Of a DNA stretch of 24,294 nt, positions 8,049 to 14,135 are shown piece by piece. The stretch spans positions 1-24,294 of the forward strand of contig CAYHBQ010000011.1 of the NCBI GenBank assembly GCA_964354995.1, given 5' to 3'. This DNA is from JBBSZK01 sp964354995 (lineage in GTDB: Archaea; Nanobdellota; Nanobdellia; Pacearchaeales; GW2011-AR1). The notes beneath the pieces are model-generated. The model saw only the letters and a list, made by a program, of their open reading frames with translations. It did no database searches and was not told the DNA's origin. Numbering within the stretch: position 1 is the first letter of the stretch; every line of letters starts with the position of its first letter. The translations under genes and the position numbers were made by a program.

Positions 8049-8501
8049 TTAAAGATTGCCTTGGTTTCTTAGGGAAAATGCCTTGAGCGCTATTGCCCTC
8101 GTATCGGGAGCAAGAAGGGGGTTTGTTTCTACATCTTTTTGAGTCATCCATGTAAATTGTTTCGATTCTTTATTTATGAGCACGTTATCAGAAGTGGACT
8201 CGGCCATATAGAAAAGGCAATAATGATTATGGTCCCCGACGGAATGAACATTGGTATGAAAGGGAATCACGGTTAGGCGCTTGATATTTCCCGATAGAGA
8301 CACCGAGGCTTCTTGACCATACAGACGAAGGTTATCAAGATTTGTTTCTTCCTTAACTTCTCGCAGAGCAGCGTCGTCAGGAACCTCATTAGCTTCTATA
8401 TGTCCTCCTGGAGGAAGCCATAAGTTGAGTTTTGCATGATGAATGAAGAGAAGTTTGTCCTTGTGAAACACGTACGTACCTACCGTAAGATCGGTCTTCA
8501 T
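8049..8501 (-). CDS. Nudix hydrolase
   Basis: This 150-residue enzyme would hydrolyse a nucleoside diphosphate linked to another group; the substrate cannot be told from sequence. The Nudix box is nearly complete: G33-x5-E39-x7-R47-E48-V-x-E51-E52, with Asn54 where Gly is usual. The preceding LNLWLPPGGHIE is the typical strand before the box. The ATG overlaps the lemA stop by one base (TAATG), so the two are translationally coupled. Its last codons carry the promoter of the following secreted-protein gene. Confidence 0.93.
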   Translation of the reverse strand: MKTDLTVGTYVFHKDKLLFIHHAKLNLWLPPGGHIEANEVPDDAALREVKEETNLDNLRLYGQEASVSLSGNIKRLTVIPFHTNVHSVGDHNHYCLFYMAESTSDNVLINKESKQFTWMTQKDVETNPLLAPDTRAIALKAFSLRNQGNL

Positions 8502-9049
8502 TAGAAACTAACTTTGGGCACTTTACGCTCTTCTGCGGGGATTTGGAACGAAGGTTTCTCTTTGTGACCGTAGAGCTTCGCGAAGAAGGCGCCGGGGAAG
8601 GTTTCTACGCTGTTGTTGTAGCTCAGGATGCTATCTGTATATGCCTGACGGGCATAGGCAACTTTGTCCTCGATAGCTGACAATTCTTGTTGTAAGTGTA
8701 CGAAGTTTTCATTTGCTTTGAGCTGAGGGTAGTTTTCTGCGACTGCGAAGAGCGACCCGAGGGCCGTTTGTAGCTTAGCGCCTGCTTTCAACTTATCTTG
8801 CATGCCGGATGCGCCCAATACGCTTGCGCGTGCCTTGGTAACTTCGGTCATAATCGATTTTTCGTGCTTGGCGTAGCCTTTCACGGTCTCAATCAAGTTT
8901 GGAACGAGGTCTGCTCGTTTCTTGAGTTGTACGTCAATTTGCGACAGAGAGTTATCAATGCGGTTGGCAAGAACCGTGAATTTATTGTAATAATAAATAA
9001 AGATGAGTAGAACAAGGACAACAATGCCTCCGATAATCCACGCTATCAT
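8501..9049 (-). CDS. lemA: LemA family membrane protein
   Basis: LemA proteins are small single-pass membrane proteins with a cytoplasmic or periplasmic helical bundle of unknown function, frequently found with htpX. Residues about 3-22 form the membrane helix. The family core is clear: NRIDNSLSQIDVQLKKRADL, VPNLIETVKGYAKHEK, then LQQELSAIEDKVAYARQAY and the terminal YNNSVETFPGAFFAKLYG. The length of 182 residues is typical. The ATG at 9049 is chosen because the TATA at 9071-9078 is centred 25 bases upstream; the ATG at 9055, two codons earlier, would be too close. The Nudix gene follows with a one-base overlap. Confidence 0.95.
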   Translation of the reverse strand: MIAWIIGGIVVLVLLIFIYYYNKFTVLANRIDNSLSQIDVQLKKRADLVPNLIETVKGYAKHEKSIMTEVTKARASVLGASGMQDKLKAGAKLQTALGSLFAVAENYPQLKANENFVHLQQELSAIEDKVAYARQAYTDSILSYNNSVETFPGAFFAKLYGHKEKPSFQIPAEERKVPKVSF

Positions 9050-9070
9050 AATCATTTAGTGAGCCGTATC

Positions 9071-9078
9071 TTTATAAA
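9071..9078. promoter_or_regulatory. Palindromic TATA box shared by lemA and the thioredoxin-like gene
   Basis: TTTATAAA is a perfect palindrome. On the minus strand its centre is 25 bases before the lemA ATG at 9049. On the plus strand it would start transcription near 9100, ten bases before the ATG at 9110. No second TATA is visible between the two starts. Confidence 0.55.
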
Positions 9079-9109
9079 CATTATGAACGTTTCTAGTCGG
9101 TTAGAAGAT

Positions 9110-9511
9110 ATGAACACCCAAACGCGCGTCTTGGTAACTTTTTTCGTGCTTGTAGCACTTATTATGAGCGCCTATCTATTTTCAGATTGGTTTTCTAAAA
9201 CAACCGGGTATGTGTTGGGAGAAGACCAAAAGATCGCTTTTGCCGAATGCCTCGCTTCAAAAGGAACCGTATTTTATGAAACAGCAAATTGCGCCGATTG
9301 TTATGCGCAACAAACGCTTTTCGGCATAGCGGCATGGGAACTTATTGAAAAACGTGCATGTGATGCTCAAACTAAATGCGTGGGGCTTACCTCATTACCT
9401 GCATGGGAACTTGAGGGGAAGTTTTATTATGGGTTCAAAGAATTTAGCGAGATTGATGCGATTTCGACCTGCGATATTCGACCCGCTTCTGACGAGCGCG
9501 TTGCTCCATAG
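9110..9511 (+). CDS. Membrane-anchored thioredoxin-like protein (VKOR-associated type)
   Basis: This 133-residue protein has an N-terminal membrane helix (about 7-25) and an outward-facing thioredoxin-like domain. The redox pair is C61-A-D-C64, followed by QQTLFG, two further cysteines (C84, C90) and SLPAW, whose Pro98 would be the cis-proline. FAECLASKGTVFYETANC strongly resembles the thioredoxin domain associated with VKOR in archaea and bacteria. It probably oxidises or isomerises disulfides outside the membrane; no VKOR gene is present here. Longer starts exist (GTG 9059, ATG 9083), but the TATA at 9071-9078 sits inside or too close to those. The last 68 bases overlap the 3' end of the convergent membrane-protein gene. 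Confidence 0.8.
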   Translation: MNTQTRVLVTFFVLVALIMSAYLFSDWFSKTTGYVLGEDQKIAFAECLASKGTVFYETANCADCYAQQTLFGIAAWELIEKRACDAQTKCVGLTSLPAWELEGKFYYGFKEFSEIDAISTCDIRPASDERVAP

Positions 9512-10082
9512 AATGACGCATTAATCGGATGAGCCAATACGCTCCCGAGCCAATCGTCCCCAATAGTATGTCGACCATCGTGTCATCGTTTCTGTCCATG
9601 AGAATATCGTACTTTTCAAGCCCCGAGACGTCCCGTATGTAGACTCCTTGCATTTGCATATTGAAGAAGTAGTCGAGACCGAATTCTCCGAGTTCGAAGA
9701 GTGCAAGTGAACCTAACACAATCGCAAACGTGAAGAAGAGTTCCCATTTTTTCTTAAGTCGCAATTTTGAGACAAGATGAAATACTATCGATGAAAACAA
9801 AATGGGAATTACAAAGTGAAGGATTTTATCGTAAACGGGGTACAAGTAATAGAGAGGGCTCAGTAGAAATCCCGCTATTGCCATAAGGTAAATTAAAAAG
9901 TAGTGACGAGGTCTGAAATCTGCCTTGAAATAATGGTCAACGGTATAAAACAATGCTACGAGCCCCATGGTTGAAAGAACGCGGGCTAAAAAAGAAGCGT
10001 TCTTGAACATATACAAGAGGACTACTAACACGACCCACGTTGATACAATAACGCGCCGTTTTAATCTAAGTGAAAGATACAT
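9444..10082 (-). CDS. YjdF/DUF2238-like integral membrane protein
   Basis: This 212-residue protein has five or six hydrophobic segments (about 11-27, 32-48, 60-82, 86-106, 112-135 and 170-188). The conserved polar pattern of the DUF2238/YjdF family is visible: YDKILHF (84-90), two glutamates within a helix (E130, E133), and NDDTMVDILLGTIG (165-178), like the family's GDxxDxxxDxxxxxxG signature. The function of the family is unknown. The Arg/Lys-rich C-terminus is cytoplasmic by prediction. A TATA (TTTTATAG, about 10101-10108) lies about 23 bases before the ATG. The 68-base 3' overlap with the thioredoxin-like gene is long for this genome, but both proteins are well supported. Confidence 0.8.
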   Translation of the reverse strand: MYLSLRLKRRVIVSTWVVLVVLLYMFKNASFLARVLSTMGLVALFYTVDHYFKADFRPRHYFLIYLMAIAGFLLSPLYYLYPVYDKILHFVIPILFSSIVFHLVSKLRLKKKWELFFTFAIVLGSLALFELGEFGLDYFFNMQMQGVYIRDVSGLEKYDILMDRNDDTMVDILLGTIGSGAYWLIRLMRHSMEQRARQKRVEYRRSKSHQSR

Positions 10083-10156
10083 GTGTATCTAAGAACGCTC
10101 TGCTATAAAATCATTGCGCCCGAAAGGTTTTAAGAGTACTTCTCATTTAACAGACC

Positions 10157-11287
10157 ATGAAACCGCTCTATCTTGATGCCGCGTCGACAACACCCGTTTT
10201 TCCTTCGGTTGTTCAGGCAATGAAACCACTCTTCACAGAAAGGTATGGCAACCCCAGCTCGCCGCACGCAATGGGTGAAGATGCCCTGAAGGCGCTTACG
10301 CAGGCACGCACGCTTCTTGCGAAAGAAATTAATGCAAAGCCCCATGAACTTATTTTTACCTCTGGTTCGACTGAATCGAACAATCTTGCGCTTTTTGGCT
10401 TAGTCCACAACGCGAAAAAGAAGAAAATCATTGTGAGTGCGATTGAACACTCCTCGGTTATGGCCCCTTGCGACTATCTTCGTTCCTTCGGATATACTAT
10501 GGTGGCCATTCCGGTGAATGCACAGGGATTCATTGACCTTGCTCGACTTGAGAAAGAGATTGATGGCAACACACTCGTCGTATCGATTATGCACGCCAAC
10601 AACGTTATGGGAACGGTGCACGATGTTGCGGCGATTGGTGCTCTCTGTCGTAAAAAGGACACGTTATTTCATACTGATGCGGCACAGAGCTTTGGTAAAT
10701 TGACGATTGATGTTCGAGCGATGAATATCGACTTGCTCTCAGCGTCTGCGCATAAAATGGGGGGGCCGAAAGGAACGGGGCTTTTGTATGTACGTGAAGG
10801 CATTGCCTTGGGGCCGACGATGTTTGGTGGAGGACAAGAGCGCGGATTGCGAAGTGGGACTGAAAATGTGGCAGGGGCCGTTGGATTTTCGAGAGCGCTT
10901 GAGGACGTTAAGAAAAAAGACTGGAAGAAAATCGCTCGATGCCGAGACGTGCTTATGAACGAATTGGAAAAAATGGGAGGAGTTATCACGGGCTCGCGCG
11001 TCTATCGACTTGCGAATAACATACACGTTTCGTTCCCAGGTGTTGATGCGTCGATGTTGGTGACACGTTTGTCTCATAAAGGCATTTATGTCTCGACGGG
11101 AAGCGCGTGTGAAACGCTCGGCGAGAAAGAAGATCATGTCTTGCGCGCGCTGGGGCTCGGTAAAAAATATATCGAAGGTTCAATCAGACTAAGTTTGTGG
11201 GAGCCGCTTTCTGTTCAAGATATACGACGGGTAGTGAATGAGATTAGACGAGTTGTGAACGCAGTAAAAAAATCTTTGCAAATTTGA
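10157..11287 (+). CDS. iscS: Cysteine desulfurase (IscS/NifS family)
   Basis: This PLP enzyme of 376 residues releases sulfur from L-cysteine for Fe-S clusters or tRNA thiolation. The N-terminus YLDAASTTPV, FTSGSTESNNLA (67-78), SAIEHSSV (H98), HTDAAQSFGK (D174, Q177) and the PLP lysine K200 in SASAHKMGGPKG are all present. The substrate-binding GGGQERGLRSGTEN and the catalytic C318 in STGSACE follow. The short loop around that Cys differs from group I IscS and is closer to NifS/group II-like forms, so the symbol is approximate. No IscU or SUF scaffold lies next to it. TTTTAAGAG (about 10127-10135) is centred 26 bases before the ATG. Confidence 0.95.
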   Translation: MKPLYLDAASTTPVFPSVVQAMKPLFTERYGNPSSPHAMGEDALKALTQARTLLAKEINAKPHELIFTSGSTESNNLALFGLVHNAKKKKIIVSAIEHSSVMAPCDYLRSFGYTMVAIPVNAQGFIDLARLEKEIDGNTLVVSIMHANNVMGTVHDVAAIGALCRKKDTLFHTDAAQSFGKLTIDVRAMNIDLLSASAHKMGGPKGTGLLYVREGIALGPTMFGGGQERGLRSGTENVAGAVGFSRALEDVKKKDWKKIARCRDVLMNELEKMGGVITGSRVYRLANNIHVSFPGVDASMLVTRLSHKGIYVSTGSACETLGEKEDHVLRALGLGKKYIEGSIRLSLWEPLSVQDIRRVVNEIRRVVNAVKKSLQI

Positions 11288-11299
11288 GGATTATTTATC

Positions 11300-11491
11300 T
11301 TAGCTAAATTTTTTTATTAATCCCCTTAGAAAAATTCCTGCAAAGAGGAATGCTCCACTTATGATAAAAAGATACGTTCTTTCTCGATTGCTTACAGGCA
11401 GAGCGATTGGCACTCCAAGCAGAATCGCCGCCATTAATATGAATAATTCAGCAACTACCTCAATCAAGATCCAAAGAATAAAATTGAGCAT
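11300..11491 (-). CDS. Small two-helix membrane protein
   Basis: This 63-residue protein has two hydrophobic helices (about 4-30 and 39-57) joined by a short polar loop (SNRERTY) and ends in a basic KKFS tail. No family is recognised. The start is supported by TATATAG on the minus strand at 11511-11519, centred about 24 bases upstream. A plus-strand frame over the same bases is rejected because its translation is less protein-like. It lies tail-to-tail with the cysteine desulfurase gene, 12 bases apart. Confidence 0.65.
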   Translation of the reverse strand: MLNFILWILIEVVAELFILMAAILLGVPIALPVSNRERTYLFIISGAFLFAGIFLRGLIKKFS

Positions 11492-11578
11492 AAAAATAAT
11501 TAAGAGAAGCCTATATAGCCTTTTTCATGATGAAGTAAATAAGATAAGAATTATAAAGAAGTAATCATGTTTTATCTT

Positions 11579-12025
11579 ATGTATGAAAAAGATCATACTC
11601 CTGAAATTATGGGCGTTCAATCTTCTGCTTCTCTATTTTTTCTTGAATTATCTCGTAAGAATCCAAAAAAATTTCCTAACAAGGATTTTGTGCATATGCA
11701 AACTATTCATGATGGAGAGAAATATGTTGTAACCATTAGAGGATTATTTAAATTAAAGAAAGAAGAGATTTTTCAAGAAAATCTAAATCTAGATTTTAAT
11801 GGAGAAAAGATTGTTCTTCCAGTAGAAATAGTAGTTAAGAAGGTCTCAGAGAAGGAGTTAAAAATTTTGAAGGAAGAAAGCGCTCGGGACTTTGAAAAGG
11901 AGGCCTTGGAAGAACATTCAAGATTTGAAGCTGATGACTCAAAGAATTTTATTTTTACCCTAAAAGCAGTTAGTATAGCTGTTGCCGTTTCTATCCTCCT
12001 CTGGTTAGTTTTAAGATTCTTATAA
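11579..12025 (+). CDS. Tail-anchored membrane protein, 148 residues
   Basis: The product has a soluble N-terminal part (1-125) with a beta-strand-rich middle (KYVVTIRGLFKLKKEEIF), a coiled-coil-like charged helix (about 90-122, rich in Lys and Glu) and a C-terminal membrane helix (about 128-146), giving a tail-anchored topology. No family is recognised. ATG 11579 lies about 25 bases after TTATAAAG (11551-11558). The ATG at 11567 is only about 13 bases from it and would require the TATA shared with the divergent small gene. Codons are markedly AT-rich, like its small divergent neighbour but unlike iscS. Confidence 0.7.
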   Translation: MYEKDHTPEIMGVQSSASLFFLELSRKNPKKFPNKDFVHMQTIHDGEKYVVTIRGLFKLKKEEIFQENLNLDFNGEKIVLPVEIVVKKVSEKELKILKEESARDFEKEALEEHSRFEADDSKNFIFTLKAVSIAVAVSILLWLVLRFL

Positions 12026-12047
12026 CTATTTAGAAAACTATATTGAA

Positions 12048-12121
12048 TGGGGCCACCCGGATTCGCACCGGGGTCGCTACCACCCCATGGTAGAAGGCTA
12101 ACTAGGCTACCCCATGGCCCC
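12048..12121 (-). tRNA. tRNA-Pro (GGG)
   Basis: The cloverleaf is complete: a seven-pair acceptor stem (GGGGCCA with TGGCCCC), a D arm, an anticodon stem CTACC/GGTAG closing loop ATGGGGT with anticodon GGG (12084-12086), and a T arm with GGTGCGAATCC. Discriminator A, no encoded CCA and no intron. A TATA-like TTTTAATA (12146-12155, minus strand) lies about 30 bases upstream. Confidence 0.95.
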
Positions 12122-12161
12122 TTGTCATCCTTGAAAAAGAAGACGTATTAAAAGTTACTGG

Positions 12162-13037
12162 TTACTTCGTACTTTCTACACGTTCCCAGGCTTTGTTGAA
12201 TGCGCGTTTCCAAAGACGATAGTCGAAGAAAACACGCGCCCAAATGTATAACTTAAGAAGGAATAGCCCGCAGAGCCAGAGAACTTCTTTGGGAGAGTTT
12301 AGTTTGGAGAGTATGCGCGCTCCGACGAACATCTCTTGAGCAAAGGTATGTAGTTTTGAAACGTGAAATCGTTTTGACAGCTGGTAAACGCGACCTGCGG
12401 TTCGTTTCTTCTGTCTTAACCAGTCAGGAAGCGTGGTTGGATATTTGACATAGACTTCTGCACGCGGTTCGTAAACAATCGTGTATCCTTGCTCAAGTAT
12501 CTTATGAGAAATGTACGCATCGTCAGCAAGGGTATTTTCGGGTATATGAGGAAACAACTTTTTTCTGATAAGATAGAGGTAACCGGTGGCAACGATTCCT
12601 TCTTTGTGTTGTCTTTTCAATCGAAGATCGTGGAACGTCTCGCTCAGCGCATACGCCCAAAAACCGAGTGCGGTTTTTCTAGAGTTGGTTGCGACAACTC
12701 TGCCGGTAGCGATTCCGACGCGTGCGTTTGCAAGATGTCTTTTCAGAAGAGCCAGTGCATTTGAGTTTACCCATACATCGCCGTCGGTAAGGAGAAGAAG
12801 AGGGTTTTTTGCTTTTTGTACTGCGTGATTGAGCGCCGTCGGTTTTCCCTTGCCTTTATCGATGAGAATAACGAGAGGGATACCGTTTGTATGTGTTGCG
12901 CGAGCTGCGTTTCTTGTTTCTATGTCGGGAGCGGTTACAATAATTTCATCAGCTTTCGTAAGTTGTAACGCTAAAATCTTGATTGCTTTTCCAATCGTTC
13001 GCGGCTCTTTATAGGAGGCGATGACGACCGAAATCAT
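12162..13037 (-). CDS. Family 2 glycosyltransferase, membrane-associated
   Basis: This 291-residue enzyme transfers a sugar from a nucleotide-sugar donor, probably to a lipid or surface glycan. The GT-A fold shows the N-terminal ISVVIASYKE, KGKGKPTALNHAV (61-73), the metal-binding DGD (85-87) and the acceptor-side ADD (171-173). RQKKRTAGR (208-216) sits where processive GT2 enzymes carry QxxRW, but the motif is altered. A hydrophobic C-terminal stretch (about 245-270) suggests membrane association. The start overlaps the preceding small gene's stop by one base, making it the last gene of a three-gene operon. Confidence 0.92.
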   Translation of the reverse strand: MISVVIASYKEPRTIGKAIKILALQLTKADEIIVTAPDIETRNAARATHTNGIPLVILIDKGKGKPTALNHAVQKAKNPLLLLTDGDVWVNSNALALLKRHLANARVGIATGRVVATNSRKTALGFWAYALSETFHDLRLKRQHKEGIVATGYLYLIRKKLFPHIPENTLADDAYISHKILEQGYTIVYEPRAEVYVKYPTTLPDWLRQKKRTAGRVYQLSKRFHVSKLHTFAQEMFVGARILSKLNSPKEVLWLCGLFLLKLYIWARVFFDYRLWKRAFNKAWERVESTK

Positions 13038-13264
13038 TAGGCCGACGCCTCAAGTTGTTCCTCGTCCATGGCCACGTATGCAAGTTCATTGCCTTCTTGG
13101 TCCTGAATTCTTACGTGGTATCTTCCGTTGGGTAGGAGAATATTGATGAACCCCATAGCTCCTGCGCTAATTTTTACGGGAGGATCTGTGTACGGCTCGA
13201 TGTCTTCTTCGCGGGGAGCAACGAGCAATCGCACTTTTTGGTGCCGTTTGAATTTGGTGTTCAT
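13037..13264 (-). CDS. Small beta-rich hypothetical protein
   Basis: This 75-residue protein has a basic N-terminus (KFKRHQKVRLLV) followed by strands separated by Gly/Pro turns (ISAGAMGFINILLPNGRYHVRI), a pattern consistent with a small barrel of the SH3-like or translation-KOW type; this fold is a guess. The C-terminus is acidic. It is coupled on both sides: its ATG overlaps the stop of the DUF5652-like gene (ATGA) and its stop overlaps the glycosyltransferase start. Confidence 0.75.
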   Translation of the reverse strand: MNTKFKRHQKVRLLVAPREEDIEPYTDPPVKISAGAMGFINILLPNGRYHVRIQDQEGNELAYVAMDEEQLEASA

Positions 13265-13518
13265 TGACGTTTCCTCGATTTTTTTGGCAGCATCTTCTTT
13301 TTATCAAGAGATATCTTCGAGAAGAGAAAGATGTACAGAATTTCAAGGATTCCAAACGTATGAACCATAAAGAATATAACGAACCAGATGAGATGATTAC
13401 TGCGAGCCGTCTTCCAAAAAGCAATTGCCTTCCAGACAAGCGACCAGACCAATGCAACAATAAGAAGCCATAAAGGAATCCCTATTTGTGATGCAAGTTG
13501 TTCGAGGAAAGGATTCAT
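13261..13518 (-). CDS. DUF5652-like small membrane protein
   Basis: This 85-residue protein has two membrane helices (about 15-32 and 43-65). The pattern VWSLVWKAIAFWKTARSNH then WFVIFFMVHTFGILEILYIF matches the DUF5652 family, small archaeal and candidate-phylum membrane proteins of unknown role. The Lys/Arg-rich C-terminus is presumably cytoplasmic. The ATG at 13518 is chosen because CATTTATAAAG (13539-13548, minus strand) is centred 25 bases upstream; the ATG at 13536 would lie within eight bases of it. It leads the operon with the small beta protein and the glycosyltransferase. Confidence 0.8.
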   Translation of the reverse strand: MNPFLEQLASQIGIPLWLLIVALVWSLVWKAIAFWKTARSNHLIWFVIFFMVHTFGILEILYIFLFSKISLDKKKMLPKKSRKRQ

Positions 13519-13571
13519 AGTGTATAACACGAACATTTCTTTATAAATGCTATGAAGTGATGCGTGTGGAA

Positions 13572-13587
13572 TATAAATATTTAAATA
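13572..13587 (+). promoter_or_regulatory. TATA region of the nrdR-nrdJ operon
   Basis: TATAAATA and TTTAAATA lie side by side here. Either would place the transcript start at about 13601-13609, leaving a leader of about 85-90 bases before the nrdR ATG, much longer than for most genes in this window. The NrdR-box-like palindromes lie within that leader. Confidence 0.6.
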
Positions 13588-13614
13588 GTTCTAAAAAAGA
13601 ATCTAAAGGTTTAC

Positions 13615-13628
13615 CACAAGCAGTTGTG
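13615..13628. promoter_or_regulatory. NrdR box 1
   Basis: CACAA and TTGTG are separated by four bases, matching the core of the NrdR operator (ACACwAtATaTwGTGT). Its centre is at about 13621.5, just downstream of the expected transcript start, so a bound repressor would block initiation or early elongation. Confidence 0.75.
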
Positions 13629-13642
13629 TTTTTACGAGGCGT

Positions 13643-13664
13643 TTAACACAACAGGTTGTGTTAA
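13643..13664. promoter_or_regulatory. NrdR box 2 (perfect palindrome)
   Basis: TTAACACAA and TTGTGTTAA flank CAGG, a nine-base perfect inverted repeat. Its centre (13653.5) is exactly 32 bases, about three helical turns, from box 1, the spacing typical of paired NrdR boxes. It lies directly upstream of nrdR and nrdJ, the expected targets. Confidence 0.8.
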
Positions 13665-13691
13665 TTCCAGAGTTACAAAAAGAGGATATTG

Positions 13692-14129
13692 ATGCAGTGC
13701 CCGTTTTGCTCCCATGCGGAGACCAAAGTGACCGATAAGCGGGATACCGATGCCATTACTCGGCGCCGACGCGAATGCCTTAAATGTGGCCGACGCTTCT
13801 CGACCCGAGAAACAGTGGAATGGAGTGAACTGCGTGTTATCAAAAAGGATGGACGACGTGAACCGTTCGACCGCATTAAAATAATGACGGGCATACATAA
13901 GGCCTGTGAGAAACGCCCCGTGAGTGAGGAACAAATTGAAGCTATGACAAACCGAATTGAAGAACGTGTACGAAAAAAAGGCAAAGAAATAAAAACAACC
14001 GTTATTGGTGAACTCGTGTCTCATGAATTGCGTAAGGTTGATAAGGTGGCCTACATACGTTTTGCGTCAGTCTATCGGGATTTCACCGATGTCTCTGACT
14101 TCAAAAAAGAAATTAAATCACTGGTATAA
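13692..14129 (+). CDS. nrdR: Transcriptional repressor NrdR
   Basis: NrdR senses ATP/dATP through an ATP-cone domain and represses ribonucleotide reductase genes. The zinc ribbon has C3, C6, C29 and C32, with the family's RRRRECLKCGRRFSTRE. The ATP-cone (about 47-137) shows VIKKDGRREPFDRIKI and KACEKRPVS. The 145-residue length is typical. The ATG at 13692 follows GAGGA by five bases; the in-frame TTG one codon earlier is less likely. nrdJ starts six bases after its stop, so the two form an operon, and paired NrdR boxes upstream indicate autoregulation. NrdR is nearly universal in bacteria but present only in some archaea. Confidence 0.97.
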   Translation: MQCPFCSHAETKVTDKRDTDAITRRRRECLKCGRRFSTRETVEWSELRVIKKDGRREPFDRIKIMTGIHKACEKRPVSEEQIEAMTNRIEERVRKKGKEIKTTVIGELVSHELRKVDKVAYIRFASVYRDFTDVSDFKKEIKSLV

Positions 14130-14135
14130 TACTCT

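Noticed and set aside
11361..11564. A 67-codon plus-strand frame
   Set aside because: It overlaps the two-helix membrane-protein gene on the minus strand, which has a correctly placed TATA and a more protein-like composition.
13600..13692. Cobalamin riboswitch ahead of the B12-dependent reductase
   Set aside because: The leader is under 100 bases and holds two short palindromes; no B12-box-like element or room for the full riboswitch fold.
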